The notes: generated by a model from the letters alone, not told the origin. A stretch of DNA of 64,000 nucleotides from Streptomyces sp. MNU76 (GCF_020982545.1 NZ_JAJKLK010000019.1:1178001-1242000), one strand, 5' to 3'. Numbered from the stretch's first letter, positions 24,530 to 33,792 are shown. Made by a program: numbers and translations.

Positions 24530-26650
24530 CTAGACCAGGCCCAGCGAACGCTTCAGGAAGTCGACCTGGAGCAGCAGCAGGTTCTCGGCGACCTGTTCCT
24601 GCGGGGTCATGTGGGTGACGCCGGAGAGCGGCAGCACCTCGTGCGGGCGGCCGGCCGCGAGCAGCGCGGAGGACAGCCGCAGCGCGTGGGCGAAGACCAC
24701 GTTGTCGTCGGCGGTGCCGTGCACGACCATCAGCGGGCGGTGCGGCTCGGCGGGCGAGGACAGCCCCTCGTCCGTGATCAGCGAACTCCTCGCGTACGCC
24801 GCCGCGTTCTTCGTGGGGTCGCCCAGGTACCGCTCGGTGTAGTGCGTGTCGTACAGCCGCCAGTCGGTGACCGGGGCGCCCGCGATGCCGGCGTGGAAGA
24901 CGTCCGGGCGGCGCAGCACCGCGAGGGCCGCGAGCCAGCCGCCGTACGACCAGCCGCGGATCGCGACCCGGGAGAGGTCCAGCGGGTGGGACGTCGCCAG
25001 GTCGTGCAGCGCCTCCACCTGGTCGTCCAGGGAGAGGGTGAAGTCGCCGTCGATCTCCTTCTCCCAGGCGGGGGAGCGGCCGGGGGTGCCGCGTCCGTCG
25101 GCGACCACCACCGCGAAACCCTGGTCGGCGAACCACTGCGAGGTGAGGTGCGCGTTGTGCGCGGCGAGCACCCGGGGGCCGTGCGGACCGCCGTAGGGGT
25201 CCATGAGGACCGGTAGGGGTGTGACCCCGTCGTAGTCGCTCGGCATAAGCAGGGCGCACGGTACGCGGCGTGCGCCCCCCTGTGTGAACCGCACGCGCGG
25301 TGACATACCGGGATCTTCCGTATAAGACGCCACGGTCGCCACCGGCCTACCGTCCCGCAGCACCTGCGCCTGGGCTCCGGCCCGCCCCGGAACGGCCGAG
25401 ACGAGCACGGTCACGCCTCCGGCGCGCACCGCCGAGTGCACGCCGGGCTCCTGCGAGACGCGCTCCACGCCGAGCTCGTTCACGCGGTAGACGTGGATCT
25501 CGCCGATCTCCGCCTCCGCGGCCGCTTCTCCCGCGGAGGCGGAGACCAGCACATCGGCGTCCGCGACATCGAGTACCGCGCGGACCTGCAACTGCGGTCC
25601 CGTCAAAGGGCGTTCGCCGACCGCGAGCACCCGCGCGCCGCCCTCGTCCGCGACACGCACGAGCCGGCCCGACGGACTCCACGCCGGCACCCCAGGGAAA
25701 AGATCAAGCCAATGTGGATCTTCGTCGGCGTGCACCATCCGGGTCACCCCCGTGTCCGGGTCCACGGCCAGGAACAGCTGGCTGCGCTGGTCCCGCGCCT
25801 GCACCAGGATCAGCGGCGCACCCGCCGCTGACCAGTGCACATGCGCCAGATACGGGTATCGCGCCCGGTCCCACACGACCTCCGTGCGGGCCCCGGCGAG
25901 GTCGATCACGAAGAGGCGCACCTCCGCGTTGGCGGTCCCGGCCGCCGGGTACGCCACCTGCTGCGGGTCCCTTTCCGGCTGCGCGGGGTCCGAGATCCAC
26001 CAGCGGCGCACCGGCGTGTCGTCCACACGCGCCACCAGCAGCCGGTCCGACTCCGGCGACCACCAGAAACCGCGTGAACGGCCCATCTCCTCGGCCGCGA
26101 TGAACTCCGCCAGACCGTGGGTGACGTTCCCCGCCTCGTCCTCGGTGAGCGCCCGGTCCCCGCCGCCCTCGGCCCCGACCACCCGCAGCGCACCCCGGGC
26201 GACATACGCGACGTACCGGCCGTCGGGCGAGGGGCGGGGGTCGATCACCGGTCCGGGAACGTCCAGTTCACGTGCCGTCCCGGCCCGCAGCTCGGCCACG
26301 AAAAGCCGCCCTGACAAGGCGAAAGAGGCCAACTCCACGGCCGCGTCGGTGGCGTAGCCGACGATCCCGGCGCCGCCCTCGCGCAGGCGCTCACGGCGCA
26401 CGCGCTCCTCGGCGGACAACTCCTCCGAGGAGCCGGCGAGCAGCGCGCCCGGGTCGGCCGCCACACGCTCACCACCACCGTCCCCTAGGTCAATCACCCA
26501 CAGTTTGTTGGCCCGGTCGGTGCCGGACGAGGACCGCAGGAACACCACGCGGGAACCGTCCGGGGCGACGGAGAAAGCCCTCGGCGCGCCGAGGGAGAAA
26601 CGTTGGGTCCGGGCGTGTCGGCGAGGGAAGGACTCGGGCTGGGTCGTCAT
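24530..26650 (-). CDS. S9 prolyl oligopeptidase / dipeptidyl peptidase IV family peptidase
   Basis: 706 residues from ATG 26650 (MTTQPESFPRRHARTQRF). An N-terminal DPPIV-type propeller (about 30-440) has characteristic phrases such as AEEMGRSRGFWWSPESDRLLVARVDDTPVRRWWI. The C-terminal alpha/beta-hydrolase domain holds the triad: Ser in GWSYGGW, Asp in GTADDN, His in GVTHMT. No signal peptide is visible, so it is probably cytoplasmic and trims small peptides. That suits its place beside two peptide importers, although the link is inferred. A frame extending upstream to 26881 is non-homologous and rejected. Confidence 0.92.
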   Translation of the reverse strand: MTTQPESFPRRHARTQRFSLGAPRAFSVAPDGSRVVFLRSSSGTDRANKLWVIDLGDGGGERVAADPGALLAGSSEELSAEERVRRERLREGGAGIVGYATDAAVELASFALSGRLFVAELRAGTARELDVPGPVIDPRPSPDGRYVAYVARGALRVVGAEGGGDRALTEDEAGNVTHGLAEFIAAEEMGRSRGFWWSPESDRLLVARVDDTPVRRWWISDPAQPERDPQQVAYPAAGTANAEVRLFVIDLAGARTEVVWDRARYPYLAHVHWSAAGAPLILVQARDQRSQLFLAVDPDTGVTRMVHADEDPHWLDLFPGVPAWSPSGRLVRVADEGGARVLAVGERPLTGPQLQVRAVLDVADADVLVSASAGEAAAEAEIGEIHVYRVNELGVERVSQEPGVHSAVRAGGVTVLVSAVPGRAGAQAQVLRDGRPVATVASYTEDPGMSPRVRFTQGGARRVPCALLMPSDYDGVTPLPVLMDPYGGPHGPRVLAAHNAHLTSQWFADQGFAVVVADGRGTPGRSPAWEKEIDGDFTLSLDDQVEALHDLATSHPLDLSRVAIRGWSYGGWLAALAVLRRPDVFHAGIAGAPVTDWRLYDTHYTERYLGDPTKNAAAYARSSLITDEGLSSPAEPHRPLMVVHGTADDNVVFAHALRLSSALLAAGRPHEVLPLSGVTHMTPQEQVAENLLLLQVDFLKRSLGLV

Positions 26651-26874
26651 ACCCCGACCATATTGGCCATGCGCCCCCTTGTGCGGCCGTGCGCCGACCG
26701 ATGCGCGCGTATGGATAGTTATGATCACTACCGCTGGGTGGGTATGAACCTGCTGGCCGCTGTATGGATTTACAACTGCGTCACCCACGTCACCGGTTGA
26801 CGACGCTCTCGCCGTCGGCCTTCGACAACCGCTTCGCTCCCCAGGTCCCAGGGAACTTTTGGAGGTGAGCCGCC

Positions 26875-27069
26875 GTGGCACTCTCGATTTCGGCGGTGGT
26901 GCTGCTGGCGATCATCGTCTTCATCCTGATCAAGAAGTCAGGGCTGAAGGCACCACACGCGATCATCTGCATCCTGCTCGGGTTCTATCTCGCCTCCTCG
27001 ACCATCGCGCCGACGATCAGCGAGCTGACGACCAACATCGCGGGCATGATCGGCAGTATCAAGTTCTGA
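26875..27069 (+). CDS. Small hydrophobic membrane protein, 64 residues
   Basis: GTG 26875 is preceded by GGAGGTGA, the best ribosome binding site in the window, with ideal spacing. The protein has a helix at residues 3-19 (ALSISAVVLLAIIVFILI), a basic turn (KKSGLK), and a second hydrophobic stretch at about 25-42 (HAIICILLGFYLA). The tail STIAPTISELTTNIAGMIG is amphipathic. Both ends probably lie on the same side of the membrane. Family not recognised. It is divergent from the S9 peptidase and 129 bp before mshB. Confidence 0.8.
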   Translation: MALSISAVVLLAIIVFILIKKSGLKAPHAIICILLGFYLASSTIAPTISELTTNIAGMIGSIKF

Positions 27070-27186
27070 CACCTCCGGCCGCCGGGGGCCTCTCCCAGGG
27101 CCCGTCCCACCGGGCCCTGCGACCCCCGCGGCCGACCGTTCCTGTGAAGGCCGGCGCCCGGCACGGGCGCGAAACCGGGGGCCTCG

Positions 27187-27192
27187 TAGGGT
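27187..27192 (+). promoter_or_regulatory. -10 element of a probable leaderless mshB transcript
   Basis: TAGGGT ends six bases before the mshB ATG and no Shine-Dalgarno sequence is present. This spacing is the usual signature of a leaderless mRNA starting at or next to the A of ATG. The -35 is not clear. Confidence 0.5.
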
Positions 27193-27198
27193 GGCCCC

Positions 27199-28206
27199 AT
27201 GACGGATCTGCCCTCCTCCGGCCCTCGGCCGGGGGGACGCCCCTCCGGCGTCGCTCGCCGACTGCTCCTGGTGCACGCGCACCCGGACGACGAGTCGATC
27301 AACAACGGCGCGACCATGGCCAGGTACGCGGCCGAGGGCGCGCACGTGACGCTGGTGACCTGCACCCTCGGCGAGGAGGGCGAGGTCATCCCGCCCGGCC
27401 TCGCCCACCTCGCGCCCGACCGTGACGACACCCTGGGCCCGCACCGGGTGGACGAGCTGGCCGCGGCCATGAAGAAGCTCGGCGTCACCGACCACCGCTT
27501 CCTCGGCGGCCCCGGCCGCTACCGCGACTCCGGGATGATGGGCGTCGAACAGAACGAACGCCCCGGCGCTTTCTGGTCCGCCGACGTCGACGAGGCCGCC
27601 GCCCTCCTGGTCGAGGTCATCCGTGAGGTACGCCCCCAGGTCCTCGTGACCTACGATCCGGACGGCGGCTACGGTCACCCCGACCACATCCAGGCCCACC
27701 GTGTCGCCATGCGCGCCGCCGACCTGACCCCCGACCCGGACTACCGCCCCGACCTGGGCGAGCCCTGGGAGATCGCCAAGGTCTACTGGAACCGGGTGCC
27801 GCGCGGGGTGCTCCTGGAGGGCTTCGGCCGGCTCCGCCGCGATCTCGCCGAGCCGGGACGGCTGCCGTTCGAGCGGGCCGCGAGCGTCACGGATGTGCCC
27901 GGAGTGGTGGACGACCACATCGTCACCACCGAGATCGACGGCACCGGCTTCGCGGCCGCGAAGGCCGCCGCGATGCGCGCCCACGCCACGCAGATCGAGG
28001 TCGCCGAGCCGTACTTCGTCCTCTCCAACCGGCTGGCCCAGCCGCTGCTGACCACCGAGTACTACGAGTTGGTGCGGGGCGGACGCGAAGGCGGCGGCCG
28101 GGAGGGCGACTTGTTCGAGGGGATCCCCGGCATTTCGCCCGAAGGGCGACAGAATTCCCCGGAACGGCAGACTTCCGGGAAACAGCAGAACGGAACGGCC
28201 CTGTGA
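27199..28206 (+). CDS. mshB: MshB, GlcNAc-inositol deacetylase of mycothiol synthesis
   Basis: 335 residues from ATG 27199. A LmbE/PIG-L-type zinc deacetylase: AHPDDE (H28, D30, D31) and GHPDH provide the metal ligands and catalytic acid. It also has the MshB-type stretches GVEQNERPGAFW and RETRPQVLVTYDPDGGYGHPDHI-like sequence. It removes the acetyl group from 1-O-(2-acetamido-2-deoxyglucosyl)-inositol, the second step to mycothiol, the main low-molecular-weight thiol of actinobacteria. About 40 C-terminal residues beyond the catalytic domain are Gly/Gln/Glu-rich. The mRNA is probably leaderless. Confidence 0.94.
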   Translation: MTDLPSSGPRPGGRPSGVARRLLLVHAHPDDESINNGATMARYAAEGAHVTLVTCTLGEEGEVIPPGLAHLAPDRDDTLGPHRVDELAAAMKKLGVTDHRFLGGPGRYRDSGMMGVEQNERPGAFWSADVDEAAALLVEVIREVRPQVLVTYDPDGGYGHPDHIQAHRVAMRAADLTPDPDYRPDLGEPWEIAKVYWNRVPRGVLLEGFGRLRRDLAEPGRLPFERAASVTDVPGVVDDHIVTTEIDGTGFAAAKAAAMRAHATQIEVAEPYFVLSNRLAQPLLTTEYYELVRGGREGGGREGDLFEGIPGISPEGRQNSPERQTSGKQQNGTAL

Positions 28207-28270
28207 TGCGTACGCATGGGTATGACACAGCAGTGGTGCGCACGCACGGCCGCCGAGAGGAGGGCCGGCG

Positions 28271-28702
28271 ATGACCGCGAAGGACCGGCCGACGGGCGGG
28301 CAAGGCAGCCCGCTCGCACAGCCGTTGACATTCCCCCCGCTGGGGCGCGCCGCCGCGCACCTGGGACTCTTCGTCCTGGGAGCCGTGGTCGGGGTGGCCG
28401 GCGGGCTGCTCCAAGCGGCCTGGTTCCCCGGGGGATTGCTGCTCGCGCTGCTGGGCGCGGCCGGACTGTTCCTGGGCGGCGCCCGGGTGACGGGCGGCCG
28501 GGCCGGGGCCGTTGCGCCGGCCGCCGGCTGGATGATCTCCGTCGTCCTGCTGACGTCCACCCGACCGGAGGGCGACTTCCTATTCGGCGCGGGAGCGGGC
28601 TCGTATCTTTTCCTGCTCGGCGGCATGGCTGTGGCTGTGATGTGCGCCACCCTTGGGCGGGGGCGGCAACCGACCGGGCCAGACGCCCGACTTGGGAAGT
28701 GA
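28271..28702 (+). CDS. Four-helix membrane protein (resembles DUF6113)
   Basis: 143 residues from ATG 28271, preceded by a GAGGAGG-like stretch (GAGAGGAGGGCCGGCG). Four hydrophobic segments at about residues 31-47, 53-69, 84-97 and 109-125, with a Pro/Gly-rich N-terminus and a short basic C-terminus. It follows mshB by 64 bp on the same strand. The resemblance to DUF6113 is from memory of the mshB neighbourhood and needs a search. No function can be stated. Confidence 0.75.
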   Translation: MTAKDRPTGGQGSPLAQPLTFPPLGRAAAHLGLFVLGAVVGVAGGLLQAAWFPGGLLLALLGAAGLFLGGARVTGGRAGAVAPAAGWMISVVLLTSTRPEGDFLFGAGAGSYLFLLGGMAVAVMCATLGRGRQPTGPDARLGK

Positions 28703-28862
28703 CGTACCACTTCGCCGCAGTGCGCCGGTGCGGGTCCCGTGTGGGTTTCCCACGCGGTCGTGGGATACGCGCCGGAAGTGGCCAGTATGGTGGTGCGCGC
28801 CGCCGAGCTGCCCGCTGAGTTGAGGTCGTGACGGGCGGCGGAGCAAACCGGGAGAACCTGCC

Positions 28863-31019
28863 TTGAGTCGTGAAACTGACACTTCGTCCTCCGGGGCCAA
28901 TGGGCGCGGCAGCACCGCGTACCCGTCGGGGACACCGCCGTACGGCACGCCCATGGCCACCGAGGCCGGTGCCGCAGCGGCCCGGTCGGCCGCCGGCGAG
29001 CGGCCGGACGGACCCAAGACCGAGACCACGCTGACCACGCGGGTCCGGATCAACATCCCCGGCTCGCGCCCCATCCCGCCGGTCGTCGTCCGCAAGCCGG
29101 TCGGTGACGGCGACGGCCCGGCGGACGACACCGGGTCCGAGTCGGAAACCACCGGCACCACGGCCATGCCCGTGTTCACGGACACCCCGGCGCTCGCGCC
29201 GGAGCCGGACGCACCCGCCGACGACAAGCCCACCAGCGACTGGTTCGCGCCGCGCAAGGGCGCCACCCCCGCCAACGGCACGAGCACCGGCGGCAGCAAC
29301 GGCGCCGGGTTCTCCACCGGCTCGATCGGCGTCCCCGGCACGGGCACGCCCGGCGCCGGCGCACCCGGCGGCCCCGGCACGGGCGCCCGCCCCGGCGGTC
29401 CCGGCCCGATGGCCGGCGGCCCCGGTGCCCAGCCCGGCGGCCCGCGCCCCGGCACGGGCGCACGGCCCGGCGGGACGAACGGCGCCGGACTCCCCGGCGC
29501 CACCGGCGGCCAGCCGGTCGCTCCCGGCCACGGCGGCGGCACCGGCTCCTTCGACGTCTCGGCCGCGCTGGCCGGAACCAAGCCCGAGCGCGACGACCTG
29601 CCGTACTTCTCCGACGGCGGTGCCCGCCCCGGCCCGGACGGCCGCTCCGGCCCGGCGGGTCCCACCGGCGGCCCCGTCACCGGTGACAGCCCGCTCGGCC
29701 CGCCGCCCGGCCAGGGCGGTTCCGGCTACCTGGGCAACCCCTTCGGCGGCCCCGACGCCGACTTCTCCTCGCCCGGCGCCTACGCCCGCCCCGGCGGCGG
29801 CATCAGCGACGACACCGCGGTCCTCACCCCGCAGCGGCCCGCCCCGGAACCGGGCACCCCGGGCTACGGCGGCTCCGGCCCGCTCGTCGACAACCCCTCC
29901 GGACACACCCTGACCAGCGGCATCCCGGTCGTGCCCCCCGGCACCCAGGGCACGCCGTTTGGTGCGGACGGCCCCGACGGCGCGGTGCAGCACACCCCGC
30001 CGAAGCTGCCCGACCCCGGCCCGCAGCAGAAGTCCGGCCCGGCGAAGAACATCAAGTCCGCGGGGCCGGCCAAGAAGAAGGGCCGCAGCAAGCTCGGCCT
30101 GCTCGTCGGCGGAGTGATCGTCCTCGGCGGCGGTGTCTACGGCGCCGGTCTGCTGATGAACCACTCCGACGTCCCCAAGGGCACCACCGTCCTCGGCGTC
30201 GACATCGGTGGCGGCACCCGCGACGAGGCCGTCAACAAGCTGGACGCGGCCTTCGGCAAGAGCACGAACGAGGCGCTCAAGCTCTCGGTCGACGGCGAGA
30301 CCGTCTCCCTCAGGCCCGACCAGGCCGGACTCCAGTTCGACAAGCAGGCCACGGTCAGCGCCGCCGCCGTCAGCGACTACAACCCGGTCTCGGTGATCGG
30401 CGCGCTCTTCGGCCAGGAGCGGGTCGTCGAGCCCGTCATGCCCGTCGACGTGGAGAAGCTGGCGGCCGCCCTCCAACGCGCCGCGGGCAGCTCCGGCTCG
30501 GCCGACGACGGCACCGTCAAGTACGAGGCCGGCAAGGCCGTACCCGTGTACGGCAAGGCCGGCAAGGGCATCGACGTCGACGAATCCACCGACGCCGTCG
30601 AGGAGGCCTACCGCACCCAGATCGAGACCGGCGAGCCCGCGACGGTGCAGCTGCCGACCACCACCAAGGAGCCGTCGGTCGACAAGGCCGAGGTCGACCG
30701 GTTCATGAAGGAGTTCGCGGAGCCGGCCATGTCGGGCACCGTGACCGTCCAGACCGACGCCGCGCACAGCGTCCCGCTGAGCCCGGAGAACTCCCTCTGG
30801 AAGTTCCTCACCGTCAAGGCCGTCGACGGCAAGCTCGTCGACTCCTACGACGAGAAGGCCCTCAAGGAGCTCTACGGCGGCACCTTCGACGACGTCCTCA
30901 TCACCCGCGGCAACGGCGAGAAGACCCCCGTGACCGTGCAGGACGTCTACGGCGCCCTCCGCCAGGCCCTGAAGAGCACGACCGACCGCACGGCCGTCAT
31001 CGAGACGAACCCGAGCTAG
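28863..31019 (+). CDS. Single-pass membrane protein with Pro/Gly-rich cytoplasmic region and extracellular PG_binding_4-like domain
   Basis: 718 residues from TTG 28863, with GGGAG before it. Residues 1-400 are low-complexity, dominated by Gly, Pro, Ala, Asp and Thr (many GGPGTGARPGG-type units). A Lys-rich patch (KNIKSAGPAKKKGRSK) precedes one membrane helix at about 410-433. The outer part has two related modules: TTVLGVDIGGGTRDEAVNKLDAAF, and the later VDKAEVDRFMKEFAEPAMSG followed by VLITRGNG. This pattern fits the PG_binding_4 domain found in VanW-type and L,D-transpeptidase proteins. A role in binding cell-wall peptidoglycan is inferred. Two strong hairpins close the gene. Confidence 0.85.
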   Translation: MSRETDTSSSGANGRGSTAYPSGTPPYGTPMATEAGAAAARSAAGERPDGPKTETTLTTRVRINIPGSRPIPPVVVRKPVGDGDGPADDTGSESETTGTTAMPVFTDTPALAPEPDAPADDKPTSDWFAPRKGATPANGTSTGGSNGAGFSTGSIGVPGTGTPGAGAPGGPGTGARPGGPGPMAGGPGAQPGGPRPGTGARPGGTNGAGLPGATGGQPVAPGHGGGTGSFDVSAALAGTKPERDDLPYFSDGGARPGPDGRSGPAGPTGGPVTGDSPLGPPPGQGGSGYLGNPFGGPDADFSSPGAYARPGGGISDDTAVLTPQRPAPEPGTPGYGGSGPLVDNPSGHTLTSGIPVVPPGTQGTPFGADGPDGAVQHTPPKLPDPGPQQKSGPAKNIKSAGPAKKKGRSKLGLLVGGVIVLGGGVYGAGLLMNHSDVPKGTTVLGVDIGGGTRDEAVNKLDAAFGKSTNEALKLSVDGETVSLRPDQAGLQFDKQATVSAAAVSDYNPVSVIGALFGQERVVEPVMPVDVEKLAAALQRAAGSSGSADDGTVKYEAGKAVPVYGKAGKGIDVDESTDAVEEAYRTQIETGEPATVQLPTTTKEPSVDKAEVDRFMKEFAEPAMSGTVTVQTDAAHSVPLSPENSLWKFLTVKAVDGKLVDSYDEKALKELYGGTFDDVLITRGNGEKTPVTVQDVYGALRQALKSTTDRTAVIETNPS

Positions 31020-31021
31020 CG

Positions 31022-31047
31022 GCACCCGACCGGCGCCGGTCGGGTGC
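31022..31047 (+). terminator. Perfect palindromic terminator hairpin
   Basis: A 13-bp self-complementary stem (GCACCCGACCGGC and its complement) immediately after the stop codon. Confidence 0.8.
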
Positions 31048-31059
31048 ATCGCACGGCAC

Positions 31060-31099
31060 GACGAGGGGGCACCCGGGACATCCCGGGTGCCCCCTCGTC
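31060..31099. terminator. Very long perfect hairpin
   Basis: A 19-bp perfect stem beginning GACGAGGGGGCACCC with a 2-base centre. It can act in both directions between the convergent genes. Confidence 0.85.
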
Positions 31100-31159
31100 A
31101 CGGCTGAGGGCAGGGCGGATGGCTGTGCTGGTGACCGAGCCCAGGGGCAGCCACCGCCG

Positions 31160-31180
31160 GGGGCGCGGGGAACTGCGCGA
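31160..31180 (+). repeat. Interspersed GC-rich repeat, copy 3
   Basis: Exact match to GGGGCGCGGGGAACTGCGCG followed by A, in the convergent intergenic region. Confidence 0.85.
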
Positions 31181-31284
31181 CCGGCCAAGACGAACCCGCA
31201 CCCCCCAGACAGGAGGCGCCCCGCCCCACGGCGATAAGGCGCCCCACAGCGAACACGCACCCTCGAACCACCGCACAGGCACTC

Positions 31285-32157
31285 TCAGTTCAACCGAGCC
31301 CGAGCCGCCTCCGCCTGCCTCCGCATCTTCTCCGCGGCCCCGGCATCCACCCCGGCCACCACCTCGGCGTACTCCTCCAACGCGGCAGCGCCCCGCACGA
31401 ACTCCCCACGCTGCACCAGCAACCGCGCCCACTCGTACCGCAACCGCCCCGGATGCGAGGGCATCGCCAACGACAACTCCAGCGCCCACAACGCCACATC
31501 CGTCCGCTCGGGCCGCGCCGCCGCCCACGCCCGCACGTTGTTGAGGACCCGCACCACCACGTCCAGCGGATCGGCGGGACTCAGCATCGCGGGGTCCAGC
31601 GGTGCCCCCGTCGCCCCGGCCACCAGCAACTCCGCGTCGCTCCCGCTCAGCACCCGCCCCCCGTCGAACGGGTCGGCGAGCACCTGCTCCTCCTCCGGCC
31701 CGAACCCCACCACGAAGTGTCCCGGCAGCGCGACCCCGTACACGGGCGCACCCGCCCGCCGGGCCACCTCCATCCACACCACGGACAACAGGATCGGCAA
31801 CCCTCGTCGCCGTTCGAGCACCTGGTGCAGCAGCGAGGACTCCAGCCGCTGGTAGTCCCCGGCGGAACCACGGAACCCACACCGCTCGCCGAGCAGTTCG
31901 GCCGCCGCGACCGCCCACGCACGCGGCGCGCCCGGCCGGTACGGCATGAGCCCGGCCAGCCGGTCGAGCTCGATCTCGGCGGCGTCGACACCCGCGTCGT
32001 CGAGTGCCCCGTCGCCCGCGGCCCCCACGAGCAGACAGAGCAGGGCCAGGTCGGGCCGCTCGGCCCGCGCCTCCTCCGCGAACCGCCGCCGCACCTCGGC
32101 CGCCCGTTCCGGCTCCGGGGGAAAGGGCGCCGGCACGGCCGGGTGATGCCCGCTCAC
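31285..32157 (-). CDS. SirB1 / transglutaminase-like family protein
   Basis: 290 residues from GTG 32157 (MSGHHPAVPAPFPPEPERA). The Transglut_core2/SirB1 signature is clear: LGERCGFRGSAGDYQRLESSLLHQVLERRRGLPILLSVVWMEVARRAGAPVYGVALPGHFVVGF, followed by VLADPFDGGRVLS. The family is related to transglutaminases, but the usual catalytic Cys is not evident here, so enzymatic activity is doubtful. The C-terminal part is helical and TPR-like (WALELSLAMPSHPGRLRYEWARLL). The start overlaps the upstream GNAT gene stop in GTGA, so the two are co-translated. Confidence 0.87.
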   Translation of the reverse strand: MSGHHPAVPAPFPPEPERAAEVRRRFAEEARAERPDLALLCLLVGAAGDGALDDAGVDAAEIELDRLAGLMPYRPGAPRAWAVAAAELLGERCGFRGSAGDYQRLESSLLHQVLERRRGLPILLSVVWMEVARRAGAPVYGVALPGHFVVGFGPEEEQVLADPFDGGRVLSGSDAELLVAGATGAPLDPAMLSPADPLDVVVRVLNNVRAWAAARPERTDVALWALELSLAMPSHPGRLRYEWARLLVQRGEFVRGAAALEEYAEVVAGVDAGAAEKMRRQAEAARARLN

Positions 32158-33305
32158 GACGATCCCCCCGGAGCGAAGCCGGAGCCAGGGCCCGCACCGG
32201 AGCCGGAGCCCCCACCGGAGCCAGAGCCTGCACCGGAGCCAGAGCCTGCACCGGAGCCCAAACCGCCGCCCCACCGCGGTGGCCCCTCCGGCTCCCGGTA
32301 GTGGTGATACGTGTGATGCGCCGCGAACCCCATCCCCGCGTACAGCGCCCGCGCCCCCGCGTTGTCCGTCTCCACCTGGAGCCACCCGGCCGAGGCGCCC
32401 TCGTCCAGCGCCCGCCGCGCCAGCGCGGCCATCACGGTCGTGGCGAGCCCACGTCGCCGCTGTGCGGGATCGACCTCGACGGCCGCGAAGCCGGCCCACC
32501 GCCCGTCCACGACGCACCGCCCGATGGCGGCGGGCCCCGCGCCCTCCTCGCCCGGCACGGTCGCGAACCACACCGACGGCCCGCTCCCGAGCACCTTCAG
32601 CGCGACCTCGCCGAGCCCCTTGCGCTGATAGCGGCCGAGCCACGCCTCGTCCGCCGTGCGCGACAGCTCGACCCCGGCCCACTCCCGGTCCGCGACGGGC
32701 GCGAGCGAGCCGATCCACAGTTCGGCGCTCACCTCACGGACCCAGCCGCGGTCCGCCACCTCCGCGCACAGCAGCTCCTGCGTGCCCTCGGCGCCTGTGG
32801 CCAGCTGTATGAAGGCGGGCAGCCCGCGGGCCGCGTACCAGCCGCGTACGGCCGTCAGGGCGTCGTCCAGGGGCATTCCGGGGTCACCCAGGGGCAGCAC
32901 CGAGTTGGCGCGCCGGGTGAAGCCGGCGGCCGCCCGCAGCTCCCAGTCGCCGAGGCGCTCCCGCTCGACCGGCTGCCAGGCCCGCGCGGCGACCCGCGCC
33001 AGCTCCTCGTACGTGGCGGCGGGCCCGCGCCGACGGGCCGGGGCGGCGGGCACGACCTTCCCCGCGACCAGCGACGACTCCTCGATCCGTACCCGCTCCC
33101 CGCTCCGGCGGGTGATCAACAGGACACCGTCGTCCCATGATGTGAGAACACCGACCGTGTCGGTGAATTTCCCAGCCCCGGCGACCGCGTCGTCGAGGCA
33201 CCGCACCGACACGCGTTTGCCCACGTCAGCAGCGGAGACACGGATCTCGAGCCGTCCACCGGCAGAGATTTCCACAGGTCTGTCCACCCCTCCTGTTCGG
33301 ATCAT
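32154..33305 (-). CDS. GNAT-family acetyltransferase with N-terminal SH3-like domain and Gly/Ser repeat tail
   Basis: 383 residues from ATG 33305; GTG codons about eight residues later, behind AGGAGGGG, are alternative starts. Residues 15-80 look like a small beta-barrel (VSVRCLDDAVAG... FTDTVGVLTSWDDGVLLITRRSGERVRIEES). The C-terminal GNAT domain (about 200-335) carries the acetyl-CoA loop RRRGLATTVMAALARRAL and the ending ALYAGMGFAAHHTYHHYR. The architecture is like mycobacterial Rv0428c as I recall it. The last about 37 residues are an almost pure Gly/Ser/Ala tail encoded by an 18-bp tandem repeat (32165-32270). Substrate unknown. Confidence 0.85.
   Translation of the reverse strand: MIRTGGVDRPVEISAGGRLEIRVSAADVGKRVSVRCLDDAVAGAGKFTDTVGVLTSWDDGVLLITRRSGERVRIEESSLVAGKVVPAAPARRRGPAATYEELARVAARAWQPVERERLGDWELRAAAGFTRRANSVLPLGDPGMPLDDALTAVRGWYAARGLPAFIQLATGAEGTQELLCAEVADRGWVREVSAELWIGSLAPVADREWAGVELSRTADEAWLGRYQRKGLGEVALKVLGSGPSVWFATVPGEEGAGPAAIGRCVVDGRWAGFAAVEVDPAQRRRGLATTVMAALARRALDEGASAGWLQVETDNAGARALYAGMGFAAHHTYHHYREPEGPPRWGGGLGSGAGSGSGAGSGSGGGSGSGAGPGSGFAPGGSS
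32165..32270. repeat. 18-bp tandem repeat coding for a Gly/Ser tail
   Basis: Units close to CCGGAGCCAGAGCCTGCA are repeated about five to six times inside the 3' end of the GNAT gene, giving GSGAGS-type hexapeptides. Such a tract is prone to slippage. Confidence 0.75.
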
Positions 33306-33415
33306 GCCCAGGAACGGAGATACTAGGTGCGGGCATCGACGACGCCGCGCTCCCGCGCGCCAGGCGGCGGAGCCTGAGGAGGCCCGCCAGCGCCCTATCG
33401 AGGAGGAACGACAGC

Positions 33416-33733
33416 GTGACCTACGTCATCGCGCAGCCTTGTGTCGACGTCAAGGACAAGGCGTGCATCGAGGAGTGCCCGGTCGACTGCATCTACGAGG
33501 GTCAGCGGTCCCTCTACATCCACCCGGATGAATGCGTCGACTGCGGTGCCTGCGAGCCGGTGTGCCCGGTCGAGGCGATCTTCTACGAGGACGACACCCC
33601 GGAGGAGTGGAAGGACTACTACAAGGCGAACGTCGAGTTCTTCGACGAGCTCGGCTCGCCCGGTGGTGCCAGCAAGCTCGGTCTGATCGAGCGTGACCAC
33701 CCCTTCGTCGCCGCACTCCCGCCGCAGGCCTGA
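33416..33733 (+). CDS. fdxA: 7Fe-8S ferredoxin
   Basis: 105 residues from GTG 33416, with GAGGAGGAACG upstream. The first cluster region has C9, C17, C21 and C25 (QPCVDVKDKACIEECPVDC), the spaced pattern of the 3Fe-4S/4Fe-4S type. The second has CVDCGACEPVCPVEAI for the 4Fe-4S cluster. The C-terminal extension of about 40 residues is that of actinobacterial FdxA. It is a small cytoplasmic electron carrier. It is followed, across a hairpin, by dapC, an arrangement conserved in actinobacteria. Confidence 0.95.
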   Translation: MTYVIAQPCVDVKDKACIEECPVDCIYEGQRSLYIHPDECVDCGACEPVCPVEAIFYEDDTPEEWKDYYKANVEFFDELGSPGGASKLGLIERDHPFVAALPPQA

Positions 33734-33792
33734 GAGCGACGCCGCGGGCCCCGGGTTGACGCCCCGGGCGCCCGCATCCGCGCCGCCCCGGT

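Larger units (their letters stand above)
31020..31284. other. Intergenic region with two terminators and an interspersed repeat
   Basis: 265 bp between convergent genes. It holds two perfect hairpins (31022-31047 and 31060-31099) and a copy of the window's GC-rich interspersed repeat (31160-31180). No gene. Confidence 0.7.

Noticed and set aside
28062..31049. 995-codon antisense frame over the Pro/Gly-rich membrane protein
   Set aside because: Composition is low-complexity and follows the complementary strand of real codons; the sense strand has start, helix and domain evidence.
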